Assembly: GCF_024763615.1 (NCBI RefSeq)
Contig: NC_077223.1
Coordinates: 62,310,627-62,374,626, forward strand
Direction: 5' to 3'
From: Phlebotomus papatasi
Lineage: Eukaryota; Arthropoda; Insecta; Diptera; Psychodidae
DNA: 64,000 nt
Shown: piece after piece, positions 45,237-55,276 of the stretch
How positions within the stretch are numbered: the stretch's first letter is position 1
How the letters are laid out: the number at the start of each line of letters is the position of its first letter
Program-made: the position numbers and the translations under genes
The notes under the pieces: model-generated
The model's input: the letters and a program-made list of their open reading frames with translations, nothing else
Databases searched by the model: none
Told to the model about the DNA's origin: nothing

Positions 45237-45428
45237 ATTAAAGGCAAATGACGTATTAGATTTTGAAAAAGCAATATTAGAGTTTATTATTTAAGATTTT
45301 GAGACATTTAGGAACTGAGCTTAACTAAAAGTCTTGAACCAGTACCACTCTCAACGTTACTGAATAACGTCAAATTATCTTAATTTGCTACCGTTTCGTC
45401 CTAAAAACGCCCCTTATCAATGCAATTA

Positions 45429-45598
45429 GGGGAAAGTGGTCTGCCTTTGAATGCGGCGGCTTTTGAACATTTATTTTTTTCTCTTATATAGTTAGTTGTA
45501 CTGACTAAAGTTTAGATAATAAGGTTTTTGCTTTGGAATATAAGAGAAAAATTGAAATATTCAAAGGCTATCGCATTCAAATGCAGGCCACTTTCCCC
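45429..45598 (+). mobile_element. GGGGAAAGTGG-type MITE (170 bp)
   Basis: The left GGGGAAAGTGGTCTGCCTTT mirrors the right, which ends GGCCACTTTCCCC. TA lies on both sides. The interior is AT-rich, with inverted words TCTCTTATAT and ATATAAGAGA. The termini resemble those of the other GGGGAAA families, but the interior does not. Confidence 0.82.
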
Positions 45599-46047
45599 TA
45601 TGAGAGAAATGGTCTTACTTATCTAGTCTAGGTTGTTTGTTTCAATCGAAATATGAACAAGCGAAAAATAAGAGCCCAAAAAATATATTTATCTCTTACC
45701 TGTTACTTTTAGTCATTATTTAAAAAACAATGTTATAAATGGATTATTTAATTAATATGGCACATTAAGCACAACATTTGGTACATTTGGGATATTTTTG
45801 GATAAAACAACAATGACGCACAATTTCTAGTAATTTATCTTTAAACCGTTAGAACACTTTGAAGCAAATTACGCATCAAAGTGCTAATAGACTTAACTAT
45901 AAGTTCTTTTTTTTTCATAGAGCCTTCATGAACTTTCTAATTGCTAATGAATGTAACCTGCAAGTGTACACGAAATATAAATAAATAAAATGACTTTCAC
46001 GTGGTGTTACTAAAAGGTAACAGCACGAAAGTAAATTTAATATCAAA

Positions 46048-46269
46048 TTATGAATCATTATACTCGAAACACTCGATTTTGCCGCATTTCCGCTGCGTGA
46101 CTAAGTAAAGGGCCTCAATGTTTTGGGGCTGAAGACACGAATATGGTACCCAGTCTATTGAATTTAGATTACAACGCTCCACGAAAGCGCTGACGTAGAG
46201 AGCAGGAATGGGAGCCGGAAGTTGATTCGGATGCGCCGGCAAATTGAAATATGTTGACAATCGGTTCAT
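46048..46269 (-). CDS. Unrecognised small ORF, possible host gene (73 aa)
   Basis: The predicted protein starts MNRLSTYFNLPAHPNQLPAP and has a Pro-rich N-terminal third, four cysteines and one tryptophan, with a charged C-terminus. The ATG follows CCACCAAA, a good insect start context. Local GC and third-position G/C are higher than in the flanks. No repeat copies exist in the window, and the opposite strand is not open over the same length. ATTAAA, a weaker poly(A) signal, lies ~10 bases after the stop region, and a TATATG word lies ~22 bases before a CAGTG. I do not recognise a family. It may be an intact small gene, a single exon or chance. Confidence 0.3.
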   Translation of the reverse strand: MNRLSTYFNLPAHPNQLPAPIPALYVSAFVERCNLNSIDWVPYSCLQPQNIEALYLVTQRKCGKIECFEYNDS

Positions 46270-46977
46270 TTTGGTGGAAACTCACACTGGAAGCTCCGTG
46301 CACGCATATAAATTAGGTCGGTGAGACGTGATTTATGAATTAATTTCCGTATGCATCCCGAGCAGATTCTACCCTTTTATTGCTTCCTGGCAAACTTCTC
46401 GGTTCCATAACAGAAAGCAATTGTTTCTGAACCGTGTGCCAGATAAGAGATGAGGATGAATTTTTGAGAGCAGGGTCAGGAGGTTAGAAGGTCGAGATGA
46501 GGAATATGACAGGAATGACCAACAAAGGTACCAAAATCAACATATAAAAAAATTCTAACAGAAGCATAAAACATTTTGCTTCCCTTGCAACATTCCTTTT
46601 TATCACACTCTCAAGCCATCCTTGCTACTCTTTGCGCCTCTCAGTTGGTTCAAGTGGGTCAAATACTGTTAATATTGGACAAAAGTCATATTCAAATCAC
46701 AAAATAACAAAATTTCTGTTATACCTGACCATACTGATCAAGGCACAAATGATCTTTTTAAATTAAATAAGAGATTTATTAACAAATAAATCAAATTAAT
46801 TTACATAATAAATTAATAAAAATTATTAAAAACTATTAAGATTTAAATTATTCAATTTAAAAAAAAAACATTATTAATTCTGAATTAAAGAGTTTAATAA
46901 TATTTCATGTATTCCAAAACTGATTCAAAATTTTCTGTACTTTTAAGGTATACAAAGTCCCACCTAACCAGCATTAA

Positions 46978-47207
46978 GGGGTTACGTGGGTCAAGGAGTC
47001 TTGAAAATACCACATTTTCTTCAAATATATTTTTTCATTAAAAAAAATAATAATTCAAGCCCTTTAGCATATAAAAGTTTAATATTTAAACCATATGTTC
47101 TGAGACTCTCGTTTATGATTATTAAAAATTCGACCGTTACGTTTTTTTTTTGGAGACATTTTTTGAAAAAAAAACATACATTGCGGTAGTCACGATTAGT
47201 CATAGTC
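46978..47207 (+). mobile_element. GGGGTTACG element, copy 3, left part
   Basis: TTAA at 46974-46977 precedes GGGGTTACGTGGGTCAA, as in copy 1. Sequence similarity runs to ~47207, where a fold-back element interrupts it. It resumes faintly at 47849-47930 and then fades, so the right end is lost. Confidence 0.65.
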
Positions 47208-47839
47208 GGTGGCAGCCAAAATCCCGAAAGCCAAAATCTCGAACGCCAAAATCCCGAAAAGGCCAAAATCCCGAAAGCCAAAATCTCGAACGCCAAAATC
47301 CCGAAAAGGCCAAAATCCCGAAAGCCAAAATTCCGAATTTTAAAATTCCTGAAATTGATGAAATTATATGGAGGAAAATGTTTAGAATAATTTCCTACAC
47401 TGAGAGAAATCCGAAAAAGTTAAAATAACATTCCGGAAATGTTAATTTTACCCTGCAATTGATCCGAAATCGGTGTAAATATTACCGTTTTTAGGTGTAT
47501 TGGGGGTTAAAGTTACCCTTTTTCATGTTAATTTTACCCTTGAAAGGGTGTAAAATTAACATTAAAAAATGTTGATATATTTTTACACCTAAAAAGTGTT
47601 AAAGTTATGAGGAAAAAAAGTTAATCGCACCCTCTTTTTTTCTCAGTGTAAGACTCAGAAGATTTCCCTTTGCCTCCAGCAAGCGTGGATACAATCGCGG
47701 GAGTAGCTGTGACACTTTTAAGAATTCGAGATTTTGGCTTTCGGGATTTTGGCCCATTCGGGATTTTGGTTTTTCGGGATTTTGGCGTTCGGGATTTTGG
47801 CTTTCGGGATTTTGGCGTTCGGGATTTTGACCGGGACCC
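47208..47839. mobile_element. GCCAAAATCCCGAA fold-back, copy 2, with nested MITE
   Basis: The ends GGTGGCAGCC and ACCGGGACCC are the same as in the 23.8-kb copy, as are the inverted arrays. The flanking 9-mers GTCATAGTC (47199-47207) and GTCATTGTA (47840-47848) match at 7 of 9. A CACTGAGA MITE (47398-47648) sits in the unique centre. Copy 1 shows the empty site (TTTCCCAAGGCACAG against TTTCC-TA-MITE-TA-AGACTCAG). The 79-92-codon frames here are array translations. Confidence 0.88.
47398..47648 (-). mobile_element. CACTGAGA-type MITE, copy 3 (251 bp)
   Basis: Reverse orientation to copies 1 and 2. The ends are CACTGAGAGAAATCC and TTTTTTTCTCAGTG, with TA on each side. It is nested in the fold-back element. 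Confidence 0.88.
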
Positions 47840-48000
47840 GTCATTGTAGATTCATCTCACGTCAAAAAACCAAATTGTTTTTTTACTAAATAAGTTAAAG
47901 TCATACTTGGGCGAGGGAATTTTTATTTCCTTGACTACAATTCATTTTGCAAGACAAAAAATTATGTTAAAGGGACAGATAATCCTAACCGGCTTATGTA

Positions 48001-49785
48001 GGTGAGATTCTTAACGTGAGCTAGCTCGGAGTGCATGCAAATTCGATTTGGAGCTGAAGTTGGGAGACGCCATTATGAATCAAATTCGTGAAATTATGCA
48101 AATTTTGTATTTAAACCAAAATATCAAGGATTTGGATGAACTGACAGAAAAGTGATATATGGGTGAAATGTAGACCAGAATGTTCTCTATAATTTTCCTA
48201 TAGAACATGATCTCATCGATTACTCAGAAGCCAAGATAAGCGAGGTTTTTTGTTTCTTAACTCGTTTTTTCATCCAGAGTGCCCCAAGTAGTCATTTGTT
48301 GAGCTTCAACTATTTCAAAGAATTGTTGTATTTTGTGGGACTTTCCATTTAAAACCCTATTTTAAGTGTCTTGGTGGAGTAGAGGCAGTCAAATTGGCAT
48401 CTGAGTGATTTCAAAGCGTTATTATGGGAAAAATCAATTTTTTCACACTTAAACAGCAAAATCGGAGTGATAGCGTAGTCTGAGTGGAAAATGATGTATG
48501 GACGAAATGTAGAGACAAATGTGCTCTACAATTATGTTGAAGTAATCATCAAAATCGGATCAGCGACAGTCGAGATAATTGAGGTTATGTGATATTGAAA
48601 TTGGTTTTTCGACTGTGGCGCCCCTGGTGTTGGTCCCACGAAGTTCAAATATTCTAGAAAGTTGTAGCATTTGGTGAGATCTTTCGTTTAAGCCCTCATT
48701 CATCAAAATCGGTAACATAGAACCGGAGATATGATTTTTTGAATTTTGTGAACTTTGACCCCTCATATCTCCGGTTCTGTTTTAACCACAGCGCGCATAC
48801 GCACCATTTTGGAAACGTCCTAGACTGGACTACAACATACTAAAATTTCATTAACTTGCACAATGCCGTTTTTGAGAAAAGTGACTTTGAATTTCGATGA
48901 ATTTTGACGCTATCACAGCGCCACCTGTGGTGACTTTTTGAACTTCCATCTGAAAGCGCTCATCGAGACGAAACCAAAAAGATAAAATTTAGGTCGCTAT
49001 GTTAATTAGAACCGGAGATAGAGGCCGGTCAATGTTCGAACTTTGACCCCTTATAGCTCGGGTCAGGGGTTTTAGATCGACTTAAGGTTTTTTTTGTTTG
49101 ATAGGTATAATCAACGGCTACAACATACTAAATTTTCAGCCCGATGCACAATGGAATTTTTGAGTTATTTAACTTTTAAGATTTAAAAATTTTCCTTTTA
49201 AAAAAAGCGCCCCTAGCGGTGGTTTTATGAACTTGCGATGTTAGAAGGGGAAGTGGAATTTCACGAGAGCTTTCCAAAAAGCCCTCACTTTTTAAATTCT
49301 GACAATTAGAACCGGAGTTATGGCCATTTTAAGAAATTTTTTCTGGACCCTTATAGCTCGGGTCAGGGGGGTCGGGGGACCTTAAGTTTGGTATTGATGG
49401 AAAGCTCTAAGGCCCAGCTATAACATACTAAAATTTGAGCCCGCTCGATGCCATAGGGGCGGAGCTATTGAGAAACCAAAAAAAGGGGGGTCTTCAAAAT
49501 GGCGGAAGGAGGGGTGGGGGGTGGGGGGTCTATGCACCAAGTTGCAATTTTCACCCGATATATAACCTTTGCCGAAAACCGCAAGTCGATATCTTTTTTA
49601 GTTTAGGAGCTATTAAGCTCCAAAGAGCGGCCGGCCGGCCGGCCGGCCGGCCGGGAACGTAACTTAGCCACATATATATTCGGAATCAGGAAGTGGCGAA
49701 ACACATTTTGGCCAAATTTGAGGTCGATCGGACGACATGAAATTTTGTTAGGATTATAGTAGGTGAGATTGTTAAGAATCTCACC
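48001..49785. mobile_element. Modular 1.8-kb element with GGTGAGATTCTTAAC ends
   Basis: The left end GGTGAGATTCTTAAC mirrors GTTAAGAATCTCACC at the right end, with TA on both sides. Inside are three related modules starting at GCGCCCCTGG (48618), GCGCCACCTG (48918) and GCGCCCCTAG (49207). Each carries TGAACTT or AAGTTCAA, then AGAACCGGAGATA-like, then CTTATAGCTCGGGTCAGGGG-like, then ACATACTAAA words, with 290-300 bp spacing. No ORF spans a module. The repeated non-coding modules and TIRs suggest a non-autonomous transposon grown by internal duplication. Confidence 0.72.
49628..49655. repeat. GGCC microsatellite (about 7 units)
   Basis: CGGC repeated without interruption over 28 bp inside the modular element. 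It is by far the most GC-rich stretch in the window and perfectly self-complementary. Confidence 0.95.
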
Positions 49786-50284
49786 TAATACGATAAAATG
49801 CACGATTGCATAAGTTCGTGGGTCACTTTCACAGACGTGAATAAAATGTGTCCCATACCCTTAACACTTTTGTTAATTTTTTACATACTCTGAAAAGATT
49901 ATAGAGTATAGCATCCCTTTAATGTCAAGTATCTTTCAAATAAGTCAATTTGTCCTTTGAATGACCTGTACAAAATGACAAGCAAGAAGGAGCATTTGAC
50001 GCATTTAATGTTGGGCAAATTTTAGAAAAGTGTAAGTAAGAAACATGCACAAAAATGCATTTTGGGTGTTTGTTTGGATCATGTCCTTGCTTTCAAAATG
50101 ATTAAAAACTCGCTCAAAAATTTCGCAATAAAGATTTGTCTTTGATAAGATTAACTTTATTTTGGACTTTGGGCGGCCTCTAGCATAGACGATGATATTG
50201 TGAGTGTCTCCTTTGAAGACATTTAATGAATTACAATTAAAAAGAATATAAAAATGTTGGAAAACAATAATTTTTGGAAGAATG

Positions 50285-50459
50285 TGACCATTTCTCTCTT
50301 CGTATATCACGACAAAATGCCTTTATTGGACCGATTGGTAACAGGTGATGAGATCTAATGCAAAATCATACAGTCCAAAACGTCTCGGAAAAACAGCTAA
50401 GCCTGTTGCAAAAGCTGTTCTGCATCTCACTCAGAGGAAGGTGATGCTGAATGACCCTA
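50285..50459 (+). pseudogene. Mariner transposase relic (frameshifted)
   Basis: The plus frame across 50308-50352 reads YHDKMPLLDRLVTGDE, which contains the catalytic-aspartate motif TGDE of mariner transposases after the usual (P)FLDRIV-like lead. A +1 shift then gives TAKPVAKAVLHLTQRKVML (from 50375 onward), which matches the mariner segment K..A.PVAK..LH..KVML. An in-frame TAA follows TGDE in the first frame. The WWD segment is missing, so downstream sequence is deleted. This is a dead fragment of a D,D34D element; no TIRs were identified. The 101-codon minus-strand frame over 50005-50310 is antisense and not a gene. Confidence 0.75.
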
Positions 50460-50705
50460 CTAACCCGGACAAATTGCAGTCCCCTCCCCTAACAACCTAA
50501 TCGGTATTCTCACAGCTGGAGTTTGATTCTGCGAAAGCATTTCAACTAAAAGATAAATTGTTTTCTATTTGCACAAAATGTTATTGAAGTTTGATAAATT
50601 CCTAGCGAATTTCAAATTCGAATTTGAATGATGGGGGTACGGCCCAATCGACAGTTGTTAACCCAGTCGACTGCCAAACCAACGAATCCTAATCCTTCAT
50701 TCCGA

Positions 50706-51404
50706 CACTCAGAAAAATAATCGAGTAAAACTTACTCGAATCGATGTTAAATTAACTCTTTTTCGTTGTGATTTTCGATTAATTTAGAGTTGATTTTACT
50801 TCTATTTAGGTGTAATATTCGGAAGAGTTGTTTTAACTCTTTTTTCCTAAAATTTACATGACAAAAGAGTGTAAATAACTCTTTTTAAGACTGAAAATAA
50901 CTCGTTTTAAGAGTTAAAATAACTCATTTCGAGAGTTAAAAATCTTTCTTAGAGTTAAAATAACTCTTTCAAATTCCAAAATGAATATTTTTTGGATTTT
51001 TTTCATTTTATCATTTTCTTTATTAATATTTTCTTGACCTCAAGTTTCATATGTTCCGAGCGAAATATCACGTAATGATGCACGCACATGTCTTCATGAA
51101 ACACTGTTAGTCGTATTTCTATTTGATGTTCCATATGAACTTTTTCACTCGCAATCTTCTTGACTGAAGTATATTCTTATAACGAAAACACTTAAGCATA
51201 TACTTCAGTCGAGATGAAATTTTACATCGAAAAAGAGTAAAATTTACATCGATATCCGACGAATTAATTCAACTTGCACGAAGAGTTGTTTCAACTCTAT
51301 TTACTAAAATTTACAACGAAAAAGATGAACAATTACATGGATATTCGTAGAGTTAATTCAACTCTGCCATAGAGTTGTTTTGACTTTTTAGTTTTTTCTT
51401 AGTG
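50706..51404. mobile_element. CACTNAGAAAAA-ended element with AGTTAAAATAACTC words
   Basis: The left CACTCAGAAAAA mirrors the right TTTTTTCTTAGTG, the same terminal code as the 253-bp CACTGAGA MITE. Inside, AGAGTTAAAATAACTC-like palindromic words recur many times (50740-50980 and 51225-51390). 699 bp, no ORF. Confidence 0.65.
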
Positions 51405-51406
51405 TA

Positions 51407-53150
51407 TGACACGCCTAAAACTATCATGCCTAGGCGGGTGCTGATGGTTGTTATATGGTTCTCTTGTTGTTTATGCCAATTACCACTAGTACTTCAGTAA
51501 GTGAGCATCAGTCGCCGTGCACAGTTCACTCAAAGGAAGTTGAAAAATGGGTGACATCTTCAGTTCCTCAGTTTTCCTCTATAATAGGTTGGTTATTTTA
51601 TTTGGGTAACCCCCATCTGGGCTTACATATTGGACTTTCCTTTTGTAAAAGGGCTGGAAGAGGTTTTGATAAGCTTACAACGGTAAAGGCAACTAACAAA
51701 GAAAATGTTTTAATATTTTTTTTAAAGAATAGTTACAGAAACCAATTAAAGCTTTTGACATCTATTGCTTGGTCGTTAGAGCATTCGCCTATAAATAGCG
51801 AGAATTTCACCTAAGTATAATCCTCGGTAAAGAGTGGAATTTTTTCTGTCATCTTGAATGCTAATTGGTCTAATTGACGATATACTTTGTCTACTGCATT
51901 TCAAATTGAGCTTAAACTCGGAAGTTCCCAGAAAAAAATTCAAAATTTTTTAACGAAAATATTCAGTTGATCATGAAAAAAATCCAAAAAATGGGAATTG
52001 AATTTTGCCCAGAAGATTGTCCATGTTTTACCACCTGAGGACGTATGTGAGGGAGTTTGTTTGAAGAGCCCCCAAAGTGTCCAGTGTTTTATTCATTGTA
52101 ATCATCACCATAAATGCCTCGTGTGCTTTGTCATGGTGTCCATAAAAGCTCCATGCGACCGAAATTCACCTACTCAGTGCAATTCTCTTCGGAAGGCCCA
52201 TTTTCTGGGGTATGCCACACAAGGGTGCATAAATAACGCTGAAACGGTGTCAGCTGGTCAAATATTCCTCAGCCATGAGTAATTGGGTGGGTTCTTTGTG
52301 TGGTTTTCCACCCATTTGGAAGGAACTTCCTGATCGACTCTGCCCTCTCCCACTCTCTGGGGGGATTATAAATTTTTATTGAACCATATTCTTTTGGCCT
52401 TCCGGAGTCAAGTTCCTTTCACATTTTTTTTTTCTTCTTCTTATCCAAGGGAACACTTTGAGATCACTTGTGGTTGTGTGCCATAAAAGCCACCCCAGCA
52501 CGAATTCACCCAAAAGTCACAATGAATAACTGAGCAAAGGACCAACAGAAGAGACTTTGAAGCATTTCTTGCAATTCATCCCACATCCATTGGTCCTTGG
52601 GGTTGAGTATTGATTTTTAGCAGGATATCCCTCTTAGAAATTCACCCATTATTCCGGTCTTGTTGATACGGAAGGTCTCACCAAGTTGAATGAGGTGTTT
52701 GGCCAAAGAAATGTGCAGTGATTCCCCCAGCTTTTCAATTTCAATTCATTCTCACCTGGATTCTGTGTTTATTGAATTTCAGGGGAGGAATACTAATGAC
52801 AAATTTCTTGCACTGCACTCAGATAGATATCTCTACCAAGTACATTATAATGGAAACTTTATCACGATATTGCACAATAATAGAGTACAAACATGTCAGT
52901 TCGATTGACACTGCTTCACAGACAATACAGAAAAACAAAGCCCAGATAAACTTATGTGCTGCAATGCTTAAATCCCAACCCCGAGGTTCTTGCAAAACTT
53001 AATGAGTGAAAAGTCGTTTAGAAGTAAAATTTTAAGTTTGTGCAACGGCATTATTTGTTCCGAATTCAGAAGTTTGCGATTTCGATGTTTCAAAGCTTGA
53101 GTTATAGTGCTATTCCTTTGAAGGAATAGAAGGGGAAGTCTTTCTCCCGA
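51407..53150. other. Unique block, no convincing gene
   Basis: A 119-codon plus frame (51455-51814) and a 94-codon frame (51998-52282) show no domain that I recognise. 52000-52520 and 52560-52780 are less AT-rich and repeat-free, like host intron or regulatory DNA. No tRNA or exon with splice context was identified. Confidence 0.4.
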
Positions 53151-53334
53151 ACATTTTTTTAGTACATGATTGCATTTATGTGCTTCTGCGTAATTGACTT
53201 TTCTTTGTGTTGATCCTGTCACGACTGTTTGGTCGAACACAACGAGGATTCGGGGAGAACACTCGAGACAAGAACCAGTACAGGAAAAGTCAATAACGCA
53301 GAAACACATGAGAACAGACATGTACTAAAAATTG
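53151..53334. repeat. Short inverted repeat (~53-bp arms)
   Basis: 53152-53205 and 53281-53334 are inverted (words TTAGTACATG / CATGTACTAA, GAAAAGTCAAT and ACGCAGAA), separated by ~75 bp. The arms are ~80 percent matched. The 117-codon minus-strand frame that crosses it is incidental. Confidence 0.7.
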
Positions 53335-53369
53335 TTCATGAGAAATGTTTTCATTCTCTTTTCATTTTT

Positions 53370-54065
53370 CGTTGGAAAAGCACCATTAGGTAACATATCC
53401 GAAAATCATTGAAAAAGCTTAGGCCAATTTTGAGAAAAAAGAAAACATGGTTTTTAAGGGATGGAGGTGGGATAGGGGTAAAAAGTAAAAGACCGCCTGA
53501 GATCATGTTGACTTATAGGGGATTATCGAAGGCCTAAAATCGATATTTCTTGCCGTTTGACCTTTAGCTCGTGAACAAGGTCAAGAAAAAACAATTCCGA
53601 AAAAAAGTATTCAAAAATCTGTACATAAATGGTTCATTACCGATAAAGGTGGATTCAGCCGGGTTCGAAAATTCCATACCTTTCCAAAAAATCCAAATTT
53701 AACCAAATCGGTTGAAAAATGAACCCTCCGAAGTGGATGACCTTCATCCTTCAATAATTCAAAATGGCGAATTTTCCGGTCATAGGTGTGTTTGGACGAA
53801 ATATTCGCCTGGAATACCTCTAAAACATAACCGAAAATCATTAAAAAAAGCTTGGGCTAATTTTAAGAAAACCGAAAAACATGTTTTTGGGGGGTAGGGG
53901 TGGGTGGGGGAGGGGCAAAGAAAAAGGGAGGGGAAAAACGTCTGGAGATATTGTTTTTTATTGGGGGCATCGAAGACCGGAAGTCGATATCTTTTACCGT
54001 TTAAACTCCAGGACAGTGAAAAGTAGAACAAAAGACGATGATATAACTGTTCTCTGAGGTCGAGC
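53370..54065 (-). repeat. Dispersed repeat family M, two partial copies
   Basis: 53390-53570 and 53815-54040 are direct repeats (AAAATCATTNAAAAAAGCTTNGG, then a G-rich stretch, then CGATATNTTTNCCGTTT). In reverse complement the second aligns with 11893-12100. Frames here are not genes. Confidence 0.6.
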
Positions 54066-54592
54066 AGTAATATGGCACTGTTTTCGAGCGGTCTAAGGCA
54101 ATGCTGCAAGATCAAATATTGCCTTATTGTTTCGAAATAAGCCTATGCAAAGGTCAAAAGAATTGTTCAAAACCGTATTGAAAAATCTTAATTGAATTGA
54201 AGTTACAGTCAGATAAAAGAAAGTCAAAAAACATGAACTAAAACAATTCAATTTATAAAACGGACTGCGGACTGCGACACATCTATTGCACCGGTTTTGG
54301 TATCTGGTCTTGTAGGGAATTAGGGATGTCCAAAACAATACGCATGCCCTGATAATAAGGTTAATAGAATTTGATTGATAAAAACTAAAAAGCCTTTCTA
54401 GTTTTTAGATAGCTCAGGTTAAATAAAACATCCTTTTAAAATTTTCAAAATTCAAGTTTTAGGATATATGAAGTGGTACAATGTTTGTTCTAAAATACAA
54501 GTGTTTCCGAGTACTAATCGTCCATAGATCAAGAGAAATTTAATGATATGGTAGATGTTCAAATTACCATTCCTCAAAATTTTAGGAACAAT
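54066..54592. other. Non-coding AT-rich DNA
   Basis: The 111- and 81-codon minus-strand frames around 53780-54338 have no recognisable domain and partly cross repeat DNA. Confidence 0.35.
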
Positions 54593-54824
54593 AACAAAAT
54601 AACATTCCGGAAATGTTTATTTTACCCTGCAGTATTGATCCGAAATCGGTATAAATACTATGCTTTTTAGGTGTATTAGGGGTTAAAGTTACCCTTTTTT
54701 ATGTCAATTTTACCCTTAAAAAGGTGTAAAAATAACATTAAAAAATGTTGATATATTTTTACACTTAAAACGTGTTAAAGTTATGTGGAAAAAAAGTTAA
54801 TCGCACCCTCTTTTTTTCTCAGTG
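54593..54824 (-). mobile_element. CACTGAGA-type MITE, copy 4, one end lost
   Basis: This matches 47398-47648 from AACATTCCGGAAATG to TTTTTTTCTCAGTG. TA follows on the right. The left CACTGAGA end is replaced by unrelated bases. Confidence 0.8.
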
Positions 54825-54913
54825 TAGGAATCTCAACTCAATTGTAAAACGTCTAATTCTTCTTCAGGATGTTATACATTACTGTTACTAATTTACCGTT
54901 TCCTTATGTGGTA

Positions 54914-55276
54914 GAAGAGACCGGGGTAGAATTAGCTACCGAAAGAAATTTTTCGTTGCGTATAATTTGTACAAAAAATGTTTATATGAGACTGATAAAT
55001 ATTTCAATCATTTCAATGAATAGTTAGGAAAGTATTTAGAATAAAGAGTAGTTTCCTTATGGTGTCAACACACTAGAAGCAAATTTTCGTCAAACAATAC
55101 ATTTTTTAAAAAAAAATTCTGACGTTTCTGCCTACAAGGATATTGAAATTTTTCTTTAAAAAGGCATTTTTTAAAAGAAATTGCTCGTAAAGGGCATTAT
55201 AAATATTCCTTCGAAGGCAAACTATAATATGCCACTATCTAATACTATACGTAGCTAATTCTGCCCCGGTCTCCCA
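54914..55276 (+). mobile_element. GGGGAGAC-type element, copy 2 (363 bp)
   Basis: The left GAGACCGGGGTAGAATTAGC mirrors the right GCTAATTCTGCCCCGGTCTC, with TA on both sides. The left end matches copy 1 (25081). The interior is shorter and diverged. Confidence 0.78.

Noticed and set aside
51455..51814. 119-codon frame as a host gene
   Set aside because: No domain, splice context or codon bias is seen, and it begins just beyond a transposon terminus.
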